Shown here one piece after another: positions 50,756 to 59,647 of a DNA stretch of 64,000 bases. The notes beneath the pieces were generated by a model. The model had not been told where the DNA came from and made no database searches. It saw only the letters and a list, made by a program, of their open reading frames with translations. Source of the stretch: Anaerostipes sp. 992a. Lineage in GTDB: Bacteria > Bacillota > Clostridia > Lachnospirales > Lachnospiraceae. A program made the translations under genes and the position numbers. The number at the start of each line of letters is the position of its first letter. Positions within the stretch are counted from its first letter, which is position 1. The stretch is from NCBI RefSeq assembly GCF_001940245.1, contig NZ_MJIG01000004.1, positions 992,001 through 1,056,000 of the forward strand, written 5' to 3'.

Positions 50756-51475
50756 TTATTTTTCTTTTTCGTGTTCGCGCATTCGATAGCCAATGCCAAT
50801 CTCCGTCTCAATATATTCTGGCTTTGCAGGATTATTCTCGATCTTCCTGCGAGTAGATGCCATAACAGAACGAAGCACCTGAGTATCTTCTCCATATCCT
50901 TCTCCCCAGATCTTTCTGAGTATGGTATGATATGTAAGCACCTTACCCACATTTTGCATAAACAGCAGTACCAACCGGTACTCCAGCGGTGTAAGATGAA
51001 TTTCCTGTCCATTCTTATAGACAACATGGGCTCCATTATCCATTCGAAGTCCACCGTTAACATAGACCGTATCATCTGGCTTATTCTCTTCTTTTGCATG
51101 GCTCATCCGGTAATAATGTCGCAGTGCCACACGGATTCTTGCCATCAGCTCTGTAGCGGAAAAAGGCTTTGTCAGATAATCATCTGCACCATCATCCAAT
51201 GCGGCTGCTTTTTCTTTATCCTGATCTCTTGCGGAAACGATAATAATAGGTACTTCTGACCACTCTCTGATTTTATGAAGGACATCCATCCCATCTATAT
51301 CGGGCAATCCAAGATCCAGTAGAATTAAATCTATATTTTTTCGTACCATATAATCAATCCCTGCTTTTCCACTTACCACACCTTCGACTTCAAATCCAGC
51401 ATTTTCCAGTGTGTATATCATAAAATTCTGTATTTGCACATCATCTTCGATCACAAGTATTTTTTCTTTAAACAT
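50756..51475 (-). CDS. OmpR family response regulator (KdpE-like)
   Basis: 239 residues. The receiver has phospho-Asp in LLDLGLPDIDG (near 54), SARD and TKPF; the winged helix has LTPLEYRLVLLF and ends GIGYRM. It resembles KdpE and is a paralogue of the kdpE at 39792-40493. It overlaps the kinase gene by eight bases. The TGTGAGA cluster 90-200 bases downstream suggests it drives the trk operon. Confidence 0.9.
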   Translation of the reverse strand: MFKEKILVIEDDVQIQNFMIYTLENAGFEVEGVVSGKAGIDYMVRKNIDLILLDLGLPDIDGMDVLHKIREWSEVPIIIVSARDQDKEKAAALDDGADDYLTKPFSATELMARIRVALRHYYRMSHAKEENKPDDTVYVNGGLRMDNGAHVVYKNGQEIHLTPLEYRLVLLFMQNVGKVLTYHTILRKIWGEGYGEDTQVLRSVMASTRRKIENNPAKPEYIETEIGIGYRMREHEKEK

Positions 51476-52973
51476 CTAATCCCTCTCCTTCCGTAAGTGG
51501 AAGCGTAAAGATAAATTCCGCTCCTCGCCGATCCATCCGGTTTCTGCCGAGAATCGTTCCTCCATGTGCTTTTACAACCGTTTCACATATGGTAAGCCCC
51601 AATCCAATTCCCCTCTTCGCATCAGAGGAACGTTTCTCAGAAGTATAAAAAATCCGAAACAGATTCGGTATCTCTTCCTTATCAAGTCCTTCTCCTTCAT
51701 CCCGTACGGCAATGGATACGTTATTTTGTGTATAACCGGCCGAAATGGTAATCGCTTCCTGGATTGTTGTATGCTTCACTGCATTATCCAGCAGATTGGT
51801 AATAACCTGCTCGATCAATTTTGCATCCATTGGAACAAGACGAAAATCTTCTGGTGTCTCCACCTGTATCTCTCTCTTCGGAAAGCTCCTTTCCACATGT
51901 GCAACTGCACAACCAATTACTTCTTCAATGGCTTCCATCTCTTTGTGGATCAGAATTTTTCCATCCTGCAGTCGGGTCAGGCTTAAAATGTTTTCCACCA
52001 GCGATTTCAGCCAGTCTGCATCCTGATAAATTCCTAAAAGCAGTTTCTGGCGCTTATCTTCTTTATCCGTCATATCCATCAGCATCTCTGATGTACCCAT
52101 AATACCAGACAAGGGTGTCCGAAGATCATGAGAAATCGCACGAAGCAGATTGGCCCTCTCTCTTTCTCGCTCCATATTCTCCTTGTCTCTAATCCTTTCT
52201 ATTGTTACCTCAATTCGCTCCATTGCCATAGAAACATTCTCAAGAATAGAATGAAACAGTTTTTGCTTTGCGTGAAGCTCCTCAACCGGAGCCTTCTTAT
52301 CAATTTCCACCACTCCCAGAAGTTTTTCTCGACCATTGACAGGATAATAATAGGCATCCTTATCTTCCAGATATTCCGTTCGTAAATTAGAAAATTTCCT
52401 TTGCAACTCTTCCGGCTTCGATACATTTCTGTGAATCTGTTTTTCTCCTACCTGTTGAATATGCATAGCATCTTCCCGTATGCCGATATAAACGCATCCA
52501 ACATTTACCTGTATTAACCGGCTAATACTTTCTACCGCAATTTTTAAAATATCTTCCATATCAGCTGCATCTGATAATTTGCTGGAAAGCATATATAAAA
52601 TCTGACTTTCCTCGCCTCTTTCATTTGCTTCCTTCGTTAAAAGCTTTTCCTTTGTTGTCAACGCACTGGTTACCAAAGAAGTGGCCAACATAATCGAAAA
52701 AGTAATCAGATAGCTTGGATCATTAACGGCTAAAGTATGATATGGAGCTGTAAAAAAATAATTAAAACACAATAAGGAAACTACTGCTGACAAAATACCA
52801 TACTGATATCCCTGTGTAAATCTTGCCACCAGTAATACAGCCAGCAGATACATTACCACAATATTAGTCTCAGAGAATCCAAGCTCCACAAATATCTTCC
52901 CTAATACTGTTGCAGATGATACAATTCCTATTAGTTTCACCAGGTTTTGTAAAATCATCTTCCATCTATTCAT
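51468..52973 (-). CDS. Sensor histidine kinase, KdpD C-terminal type
   Basis: 501 residues from ATG at 52973 (GAGGA six bases upstream). Four membrane helices of the DUF4118 type (about 10-105) are followed by a GAF-like domain, the H box AISHDLRTPLSGIMG and HATPase boxes (NLLDNAVKHTT, DEGEGLD, RGIGLGLTICE). It corresponds to KdpD without the N-terminal KdpD and USP domains. With the response regulator it forms a second potassium-type two-component system, placed next to trk. Confidence 0.9.
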   Translation of the reverse strand: MNRWKMILQNLVKLIGIVSSATVLGKIFVELGFSETNIVVMYLLAVLLVARFTQGYQYGILSAVVSLLCFNYFFTAPYHTLAVNDPSYLITFSIMLATSLVTSALTTKEKLLTKEANERGEESQILYMLSSKLSDAADMEDILKIAVESISRLIQVNVGCVYIGIREDAMHIQQVGEKQIHRNVSKPEELQRKFSNLRTEYLEDKDAYYYPVNGREKLLGVVEIDKKAPVEELHAKQKLFHSILENVSMAMERIEVTIERIRDKENMERERERANLLRAISHDLRTPLSGIMGTSEMLMDMTDKEDKRQKLLLGIYQDADWLKSLVENILSLTRLQDGKILIHKEMEAIEEVIGCAVAHVERSFPKREIQVETPEDFRLVPMDAKLIEQVITNLLDNAVKHTTIQEAITISAGYTQNNVSIAVRDEGEGLDKEEIPNLFRIFYTSEKRSSDAKRGIGLGLTICETVVKAHGGTILGRNRMDRRGAEFIFTLPLTEGEGLDV

Positions 52974-53010
52974 AATCATTCCTCTTTTCATTTCTACTTT
53001 ATTCCCATTC

Positions 53011-53039
53011 AGTATAGCATAAGAGGTTGTATTTTCCAA
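53011..53039 (-). promoter_or_regulatory. Promoter of the Trk-associated kinase gene
   Basis: Minus strand TTGGAA (53039-53034), 17-base spacer, TATACT (53016-53011). Confidence 0.55.
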
Positions 53040-53112
53040 TTATAAGAGCTATGCGATTCCCTTCAATAATAAGATAAGCCAGTTTTATTTTTACTATGCG
53101 TATTTTATATGC

Positions 53113-54750
53113 CTATGCAATGGCAACACATTCGTAAGGACGAAGCACCAATCTTTTCTCTATAACATTTTCTTTTTCATAGTTACCAAGAAACACTTTC
53201 TTTTTCAAAAATATTTCTGGCAATGAAACCGTCATATTTTCTCCTGAAAAATTACAGAGCACAAGCATATCTTCTTTCTCATTATATCGATGATACCCGA
53301 TTATCTGATCCATATCATCATAAAGGAATGCAATCTTACCATCTGCTATCACCAGCCTGTCCTTTCTGGCTTGAATCAATTTCTGATAGAATGCAAAGAT
53401 GGAATTCTCATCTGAAACCTCCTGTTCCACATTGATCCATTCATAATTATCCGGTGGGAAAATCCATGGAGTCCCCGTTGTAAATCCTGCATATTCAGAA
53501 GCATTCCATTGCATTGGTGTACGACCATTATCTCTGGATCTTTCCCCAATAATCTTTAATGCCTCTTCTTTCGTTTTCCCACCTGCTATCATAATATCAT
53601 AATAATTCAGGCTTTCTACATCTCGATATTCCTGTATACTTTGATAATATGCATTGGTCATCCCGATTTCTTCTCCCTGATAAATATAAGGCGTTCCCCT
53701 CATAAAATGAATGCACATAGCAAGCATTTTGGCAGATTTTTCCCAGGCATTCTTATCATCTCCAAATCGTGAGACTGCACGAGGCTGATCATGATTGCAC
53801 CAGAAATTGGCATTCCATCCATTATATTTCTGCATGCCCTCCTGCCAGGTCTTAAATAACCTCTTTAATTCCTTCATGTCCGGCAGCATGATTTCCCATT
53901 TATTCCCATTTTTATAATCTACCTTCAGGTGATGAAACTGAAATACCATAGAAAGTTCTTTTTCGTCTGGATTAGAATAGCGAATACAGTTTTCAAGAGA
54001 AGTAGATGACATTTCCCCCACTGTAATCATATCTGTAATGCCCGTATCCTCTGCCAGTTCTCTCAAATATTCATGAACATGAGGACCATCTGTATAGAAT
54101 CTTCTTCCATCCCCTTCCAGATCATCTTCAAAAATCTCCGGCTTAGAAATCAGATTGACCACATCAAATCGAAATCCCTGAATTCCTTTCTCCTTCCAGA
54201 AACGGATCACCTGCTTCAATTCCTCTCTGACTTTCGGATTATCCCAATTTAAATCTGCCTGAGTCACATCAAATAAATGAAGATACCATTTTTTCAGATG
54301 GGGAACATACTCCCATGCGCTTCCTCCAAATTTAGACTGCCAGTTTGTCGGAGGCTGGTCCTCTTTCCCATCCCGAAAGATATAGTAATCCATATATTCC
54401 GGATCCCCTTCCAGAGCTTTTTGAAACCACTGACTTTCTGTAGAGGTATGATTAAAAACCATATCCAGCATAATTCCAATCTGTCTTTTTTCTGCTTCTT
54501 TCACTAATTCTTCTACATCATCCATCGTTCCAAACATGGGATCTATCTCATAATAATTTGCTACATCATATCCATTATCCCTCTGAGGCGATGTAAAAAA
54601 TGGAGTAATCCATATATAATCTGTGCCTAGTTTTTTAATATAATCTAATTTTTCTATAATACCTCTTAGATCACCAATTCCATCTCCATTTGTATCGTAA
54701 AAAGATTTTGGATAAATCTGATATACAACCTTATCTGCAAAATGATTCAT
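53113..54750 (-). CDS. treC: Trehalose-6-phosphate hydrolase (GH13)
   Basis: 545 residues. GH13 regions: DMVFNHTS, nucleophile Asp in GFRFDVVNLI, acid/base Glu in TVGEMS and NHDQPR. The oligo-1,6-glucosidase-like frame (VVYQIYPKSFYDTNGDGIGDLRG) could also suit an isomaltase, but the position after a trehalose PTS gene supports phospho-trehalase, splitting trehalose 6-phosphate to glucose and glucose 6-phosphate in the cytosol. It follows the PTS gene by 69 bases with a short hairpin between. Confidence 0.9.
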   Translation of the reverse strand: MNHFADKVVYQIYPKSFYDTNGDGIGDLRGIIEKLDYIKKLGTDYIWITPFFTSPQRDNGYDVANYYEIDPMFGTMDDVEELVKEAEKRQIGIMLDMVFNHTSTESQWFQKALEGDPEYMDYYIFRDGKEDQPPTNWQSKFGGSAWEYVPHLKKWYLHLFDVTQADLNWDNPKVREELKQVIRFWKEKGIQGFRFDVVNLISKPEIFEDDLEGDGRRFYTDGPHVHEYLRELAEDTGITDMITVGEMSSTSLENCIRYSNPDEKELSMVFQFHHLKVDYKNGNKWEIMLPDMKELKRLFKTWQEGMQKYNGWNANFWCNHDQPRAVSRFGDDKNAWEKSAKMLAMCIHFMRGTPYIYQGEEIGMTNAYYQSIQEYRDVESLNYYDIMIAGGKTKEEALKIIGERSRDNGRTPMQWNASEYAGFTTGTPWIFPPDNYEWINVEQEVSDENSIFAFYQKLIQARKDRLVIADGKIAFLYDDMDQIIGYHRYNEKEDMLVLCNFSGENMTVSLPEIFLKKKVFLGNYEKENVIEKRLVLRPYECVAIA

Positions 54751-54819
54751 TCTTATTTTCCTTTTTCTTTCTTCCCCAACTATCTATTCCTATAGCAGTG
54801 GGAAAAATCTCCCACTTAG

Positions 54820-56727
54820 TTATAAAGATGCAACGATGTCCTGTCCTGCTGTTACCCGATTTCCAGTATGGAAGGTAATCTGATTACCTGCATCATCAGC
54901 AATGACCATCACCGTCACCAATGGATGTCCTTTTTCTCTGATTTTATCCATATCAAAGCTAATTAACTTATCCCCAGCCTTTACCCGGTCTCCAGCTTTT
55001 ACATGAGGAAGAAATCCGTCCCCATTCATATCTACCGTATCCAGACCAATATGTAATAATATTTCTATTCCATTGGCAAGCTTCATACTGCACGCATGAT
55101 TACTCCCTTCTATAACTACGGTAACTTCACCATCCGCAGGCGCTTTTAAGACATCGTCTTCTGGCTCAATTGCCATACCGTCCCCTAACACTTTTTGAGA
55201 AAATACCTGATCCGGCACTTCTGTAATATCCATGGTTTTACCAGATAAAAATGCTTTTAGCTCTGTTACTTCTTCCGCTGCCTCTATTTCTTCTGTTTCT
55301 TTGATTGTTCCTTTTCCAATTCCCTTTTTCTTACCAACGATGACTGTCAATACAAACGGAACTGCAATCGCAACCAACATTCCCATCAGAAAAGTCAACA
55401 TGTATTTCGGCTGAATGGATAAGATCCCTGGAAGACCTCCAACCCCTATTGCATTGGCAGTTGTAGAAGTTGCGGTAGACACGACTGCTGCACATGCAGA
55501 TCCGATCATACCACAGACAAATGGAAATGTATGTTTTAAGTTAACTCCAAACATAGCTGGTTCTGTTACACCAAGATAACAGGAAATACAGGATGGCACA
55601 TTAACTTCCTGTGCATCAGCATTATTTTTCTGTAAAAAAATCATACCGAGTACAGCAGAACCTTGCGCAATATTAGAAAGTGCGATCATCGGCCATAACA
55701 TAGTCCCTCCAAAATCGGCAATCAGCTGTAGATCAATGGCATTGGACATATGATGCAATCCCGTAATCACCAATGGTGCATACACAAAACCAAAGATTGC
55801 TCCAAAAATAACCTTAAACTGTCCAGAAATTCCTGCATAAACAACAGAAGAGATAACAGAACCTATCTTCCAGCCAATTGGACCTAAGACAAAATGTGCT
55901 GCCATAACTGCCAATAATAAACTACAGAATGGCACTACGATCATGGAAATTACAGATGGGCAAATCTTTCGGAAGAATTTTTCCAGATAAACCAGTGTAA
56001 ATGCCGCTAAAATTGCCGGAATCACCTGTGCCTGATATCCAACCATATTAACCTGGATAAATCCAAAATCCCATACAGGAATATCAGCCACTGCTGTTCC
56101 CGCTACCGCATAAGCGTTTAACAACTGTCCAGATACCAGTGTAAGACCAAGAACAATCCCCAACATCTGCGTCGTTCCCATTTTCTTCGTTACAGACCAG
56201 CAAATTCCAACTGGAAGCATATGGAATACTGCTTCCCCAATGAGCCATAAAAAGCTATCAATTCCTCTCCAGAACTGACTCAAGTCGCAAAGTGTCTTTG
56301 TTCCATTTTCAAATAAATATAAACTATCGATACAATTTCGGAACCCTAAGATCAAACCCCCTGTGATCAATGCCGGAATTAATGGAGCAAAAATTTCTGC
56401 CAAAGCTGTCATCACTCTCTGAATCATGCTCTGATTCTGTTTTGCCGCCTTCTTCACTTCCTCCTTAGAAACACCAGAAATTCCTGCAACCTCAACAAAG
56501 TCATTGTAAAAATCTGCAACCGTATTTCCGATGATAACCTGGAACTGCCCAGCCTGAGTAAAGGTCCCTCTTACGACCTTCATCGCTTCAATCCCCTTAA
56601 TATCTGCTGCATCAGGATCATTTAAGACAAATCTCATTCTCGTAATACAATGAGAAACTGCAGCGATATTCTTTCTACCGCCTATCAAACGTAATAATTC
56701 TTTTGAGTCTTCTGTATATTTACCCAT
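54820..56727 (-). CDS. treP: Trehalose PTS permease EIIBCA
   Basis: 635 residues. EIIB 1-80 with phospho-Cys27 (SHCITRMRF), EIIC about 105-465 with GITEPAMFG-like LGVTEPAMFGVNLK, and a C-terminal EIIA 490-635 with active His in EILLHIGLDTV. The A domain is fused, so no separate EIIA-glucose is needed. It imports trehalose as trehalose 6-phosphate. It is divergent from treR and shares the operator region. Confidence 0.9.
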   Translation of the reverse strand: MGKYTEDSKELLRLIGGRKNIAAVSHCITRMRFVLNDPDAADIKGIEAMKVVRGTFTQAGQFQVIIGNTVADFYNDFVEVAGISGVSKEEVKKAAKQNQSMIQRVMTALAEIFAPLIPALITGGLILGFRNCIDSLYLFENGTKTLCDLSQFWRGIDSFLWLIGEAVFHMLPVGICWSVTKKMGTTQMLGIVLGLTLVSGQLLNAYAVAGTAVADIPVWDFGFIQVNMVGYQAQVIPAILAAFTLVYLEKFFRKICPSVISMIVVPFCSLLLAVMAAHFVLGPIGWKIGSVISSVVYAGISGQFKVIFGAIFGFVYAPLVITGLHHMSNAIDLQLIADFGGTMLWPMIALSNIAQGSAVLGMIFLQKNNADAQEVNVPSCISCYLGVTEPAMFGVNLKHTFPFVCGMIGSACAAVVSTATSTTANAIGVGGLPGILSIQPKYMLTFLMGMLVAIAVPFVLTVIVGKKKGIGKGTIKETEEIEAAEEVTELKAFLSGKTMDITEVPDQVFSQKVLGDGMAIEPEDDVLKAPADGEVTVVIEGSNHACSMKLANGIEILLHIGLDTVDMNGDGFLPHVKAGDRVKAGDKLISFDMDKIREKGHPLVTVMVIADDAGNQITFHTGNRVTAGQDIVASL

Positions 56728-56769
56728 ATTTTTTCCCTTTCATTATTCCTTTACTTTTGCTAACTCGTT

Positions 56770-56834
56770 TGAACATGTTCATGTTTTATTTATACCATTC
56801 TTGTTTGAACATGTCAATATTCTTGTTTAAACAA
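56770..56834 (-). promoter_or_regulatory. treP promoter with TreR-type operators
   Basis: Minus strand TTGACA (56817-56812), 17-base spacer, TATAAA (56794-56789). A TTGTTTGAACA site (56801-56811) fills the spacer; TGAACATGTTCA (56770-56781) is a perfect palindrome just after the start point; TTGTTTAAACAA (56823-56834) is a perfect palindrome just upstream. Confidence 0.75.
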
Positions 56835-56866
56835 ATTTATTTTTGGCATTATTATGAAATTTTACC

Positions 56867-56911
56867 TTGATTTTTGTATGAATTTTACATATACTAAGGT
56901 TGTTCAAACAA
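56867..56911 (+). promoter_or_regulatory. treR promoter with overlapping operator
   Basis: TTGATT (56867-56872), 17-base spacer, TATACT (56890-56895). TTGTTCAAACAA (56900-56911), the same motif as at the treP promoter, covers the start point and suggests autoregulation. Confidence 0.65.
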
Positions 56912-56937
56912 GATTATTTATAAAGGGAGAATTTCTT

Positions 56938-57663
56938 ATGCCAAAAGCAAAATACGAAGATATCTATAAAGATATCAAAAAGAAAATTGAAATCGGAGAA
57001 TATTCCTATGGAACCCTTCTTCCTTCCGAAAATCAGTTCATCAAAATTTATAACTGCTCAAGAAATACTGTTCGGAGAGCATTATCTATTCTGATTTCCG
57101 ATGGTTATGTTCAATCTATTCATGGAAAAGGTGTTCGAATTATTTATCAAAATATGAATCATCGCACTGCATTTACAGTAGGAGGAATCGAAACTTTCAA
57201 AGAAACTGCAAAAAGAAATCAACTACAATCAATTACCACCGTAAAGGAATTTTCTTTCGTTGTCGTAGATGAAGAACTAGCAAAAGAATCTGGATTTCCT
57301 GTTGGCACTACACTATACAAAATCGTTCGAATCCGTTACTTAGATGGCAAGGCACTCATTCATGATCGAAATTATTTTCTGGCATCCCTTTTACCCAATC
57401 TTACACCAAAGATTGCAGAAGAGTCCATCTATGAATATTTGGAGGATACTCTTCATATCCAGATTGCTACCAGCCAACGGCGAATTACGGTAGAACACGC
57501 AACAGTGGAGGATCTTCAATATTTAGATCTTGGCAATTATGACTGCCTGGCTGTCATTACCAGCCATACTTACGATTCCCACGGATTCTTATTCGAGTAT
57601 ACCCAGTCCAGACATCATCCGGAATATTTTTGTTTCGAAGATACTGCTGTTAGAAAATCATAG
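56938..57663 (+). CDS. treR: GntR family trehalose operon repressor TreR
   Basis: 241 residues. N-terminal GntR HTH (YGTLLPSENQFIKIYNCSRNTV, near 20-42) and a UTRA effector domain (about 85-235). ATG at 56938 follows AAAGGGAG; the upstream-open frame (28 codons) covers the promoter and operator and is rejected. TreR is released from DNA by trehalose 6-phosphate. The gene is complete despite the insertion sequence 20 bases beyond its stop. Confidence 0.9.
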   Translation: MPKAKYEDIYKDIKKKIEIGEYSYGTLLPSENQFIKIYNCSRNTVRRALSILISDGYVQSIHGKGVRIIYQNMNHRTAFTVGGIETFKETAKRNQLQSITTVKEFSFVVVDEELAKESGFPVGTTLYKIVRIRYLDGKALIHDRNYFLASLLPNLTPKIAEESIYEYLEDTLHIQIATSQRRITVEHATVEDLQYLDLGNYDCLAVITSHTYDSHGFLFEYTQSRHHPEYFCFEDTAVRKS

Positions 57664-57781
57664 ATAGTTTATGATAGTCATGACCACCCGCTTAGCACAA
57701 CATCATAAACTTAACGCTAATTCAAATAATAATTAAAATAATAATCCTTATTTTTTCATATGTTAAGAAGCTTTTACTGAA

Positions 57782-57822
57782 AAAAAGCCCAGATTTCACC
57801 ATATAAAGAATCTGGGCTTTTT
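57782..57822. terminator. Hairpin terminator at the transposase 3' end
   Basis: AAAAAGCCCAGATT (57782-57795) pairs exactly with 57809-57822; T-runs lie on both sides. It overlaps the transposase stop codon and could also shield the element from incoming treR transcription. Confidence 0.8.
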
Positions 57823-59152
57823 AAAAACTATTTTTCTGATTATTTTTATATTTATTAGTCAGGTTTTTCTTACGTTCATGATCGGGAAGATTTCTTATAG
57901 GAAGCACATATTGTTCCATTTCAGATTGTAATCTCGTCAGCAATCTTCCTCTTTTTTCAGCATTTTCTTCCAGCAGTATTTTTATCATGCATTCCTTAAA
58001 TAATCCAATCGCAATATTTTCGTTGGTATGCATAGGATATCTCTTCTTTTTCATATGTTCTTTTTTCACTACTTCTTGATCGGCGCTCCTCTGGATATCA
58101 TGCATCATATTATATACCAATATCTGCGCATAAAAATCCTGATAGACATAGATAGACGCTTTTCCTGTCACACTTTCAAATTTCATCTTGTTTTTTAGTG
58201 TATGGTACTTCTTTTCTATCTCCCACCGTTTATAATATAATTCCTGTATCTGATCAGACGTAAAATTTTTCGGCAGATCCGTCATCAATACAAGTTCTGT
58301 TCCAGAAGGAAGTTCCTTATTCAGGATACGTGTCCTGGTCACTTCTTTTTCCCTCATATGTTCCCAACGATCCGGATGTTTTTTCTGTATCTTGGCAAGT
58401 CGTGCATGGGTATGTTTTAAGTATACATATTCATCCGATGATCTCATGTTTTCTCTCTCAGCTTTATAATCATTTGATGAGAGCCGGAACAGGTAATGTA
58501 TCCCATTTGTTTCCAGATGATCAATAAATTCCAATGATGGATATCCTCTGTCAAATACTGCCAGGATCGGCAGATCGATCCCTGTTATTTTCAGATGATC
58601 CAGATTTTTCTTGGCTAGTTCATTCTCACTTGTACAAATATGAGCGATCTGGATATCCAGATAAAATCCGTTCAGGATATCATACATGCCACTGATCAAT
58701 GCACGTGCCTGGCCTTGTTTTGAATGCTGGTTACTACTGGTTCCAAAATTTCTTCTGTTTTCCATTGAATTCGGGATCTCCACCTTACTCCCGTCGATAG
58801 CAAGGAGCAGGTAACCATTCCATAACTCGGTCTCTGATGAGTGATAAAAATCTGCCAGGTATTCATCATTTAAGTAAGAAAAAACATCTGGATTTAAACG
58901 TTTTCTTTGCTGCAGATAACCTTGTGTTGATATTTTCATGTCTGTCCCCTTTTTTTGCTTAAAAAAATTTCTAAGTTCCAATACGGTTGTCATTCCTTTT
59001 TTTGCAAGACAGCACAATAACATGTCCTTCAATGGCATTTTGCGATTTCGTGAAAAAGTATTACTATTTTTTATCCTGGCATGGCTTGGCAGATCAGGAT
59101 GCGTTAATTGTTCGGAAAGTTTTTGAAATCTTTTTCTATAAGTTTTTTTCAT
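57821..59152 (-). CDS. IS4 family DDE transposase
   Basis: 443 residues from ATG at 59152. The DDE residues are in LLAIDGSKVEIP (near 125), LAVFDRGYPS (near 205) and YYKRWEIEKKYHTLKNKMKFE (Y-(2)-R-(3)-E-(6)-K signature, near 315). The reading frame is uninterrupted, so the enzyme may be active. Confidence 0.93.
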   Translation of the reverse strand: MKKTYRKRFQKLSEQLTHPDLPSHARIKNSNTFSRNRKMPLKDMLLCCLAKKGMTTVLELRNFFKQKKGTDMKISTQGYLQQRKRLNPDVFSYLNDEYLADFYHSSETELWNGYLLLAIDGSKVEIPNSMENRRNFGTSSNQHSKQGQARALISGMYDILNGFYLDIQIAHICTSENELAKKNLDHLKITGIDLPILAVFDRGYPSLEFIDHLETNGIHYLFRLSSNDYKAERENMRSSDEYVYLKHTHARLAKIQKKHPDRWEHMREKEVTRTRILNKELPSGTELVLMTDLPKNFTSDQIQELYYKRWEIEKKYHTLKNKMKFESVTGKASIYVYQDFYAQILVYNMMHDIQRSADQEVVKKEHMKKKRYPMHTNENIAIGLFKECMIKILLEENAEKRGRLLTRLQSEMEQYVLPIRNLPDHERKKNLTNKYKNNQKNSF

Positions 59153-59268
59153 ATCCACCCCTGTCTATATTTTACCACGCAAAAAAGAACCTGCATATAT
59201 CTACACAGATTCTCTTAAGTTTATGATGTTGTGCATAGCAGGTGGTTTATTTTATTGTTACACAACAA

Positions 59269-59312
59269 AAAACCAGAGGTCTGTTCATACATTCGACAAA
59301 TCCTCTGGTTTT
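59269..59312 (-). terminator. Terminator of the YezD-like gene
   Basis: AAAACCAGAGG (59269-59279) pairs exactly with CCTCTGGTTTT (59302-59312); on the minus strand six T follow. Confidence 0.8.
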
Positions 59313-59322
59313 CCAGTCAGTT

Positions 59323-59475
59323 CTATAATCTGTATTTTTCTGTTTTATCTATTTAGACAAGTTTTCCACCTTGAATAATCAGTGTAACACTTCCATATTT
59401 CATATCATTTAATAATTTTTGAAGAGTATCTAAATGGGAACTATTCAAAAATTTTCTTTTTTCCTCTTCCTTCAT
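59323..59475 (-). pseudogene. YezD-like DUF2292 small protein gene, interrupted by TAA
   Basis: ATG at 59475 has GGAGG at nine bases. Forty codons end LNDMKYGSVTLIIQGGKLV, the DUF2292/YezD pattern, then TAA (59355-59353). In the same frame IDKTEKYRL follows to TAG at 59325-59323. Family members carry Gln at the TAA position (VQIEKTEK-type ending), so one CAA-to-TAA change explains the break. A consensus promoter and a terminator frame the gene. The protein may still work without its last nine residues. Confidence 0.65.
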
Positions 59476-59555
59476 TCATATTCGCCTCCATCCGGATAAA
59501 TTCGATTTGAACATTGGCAGTTTCCTATTATTTTTGTATGTTTTGTATGTTTATA

Positions 59556-59584
59556 ATTATATTTTGCAATATTTCTCCTGTCAA
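59556..59584 (-). promoter_or_regulatory. Consensus promoter of the YezD-like gene
   Basis: Minus strand TTGACA (59584-59579), 17-base spacer, TATAAT (59561-59556): exact consensus in both boxes. Confidence 0.8.
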
Positions 59585-59647
59585 CATTTTTGCCACATTG
59601 TGGTAATATATTATTCCTTTTATATTTCATAGGTTATTTCTATTTTC

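Larger units (their letters stand above)
57683..59246 (-). mobile_element. IS4-family insertion sequence
   Basis: The 1564-base element is bounded by 32-base inverted repeats (57683-57714 and 59215-59246) that differ at three positions; both start ACCACC and share the block GCACAACATCATAAACTTAA. One transposase gene fills it. No direct target duplication is seen at the flanks (GATAGTCATG on the left, TTATTTTATT on the right), so one side may have changed since insertion. Confidence 0.88.

Noticed and set aside
56854-56937. 28-codon N-terminal extension of TreR
   Set aside because: It runs through the treR promoter and operator; the ATG at 56938 has a good ribosome site and begins the normal GntR domain.
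57661-59270. Target-site duplication of the IS4 element
   Set aside because: The ten bases outside each inverted repeat do not match, so no duplication can be claimed.
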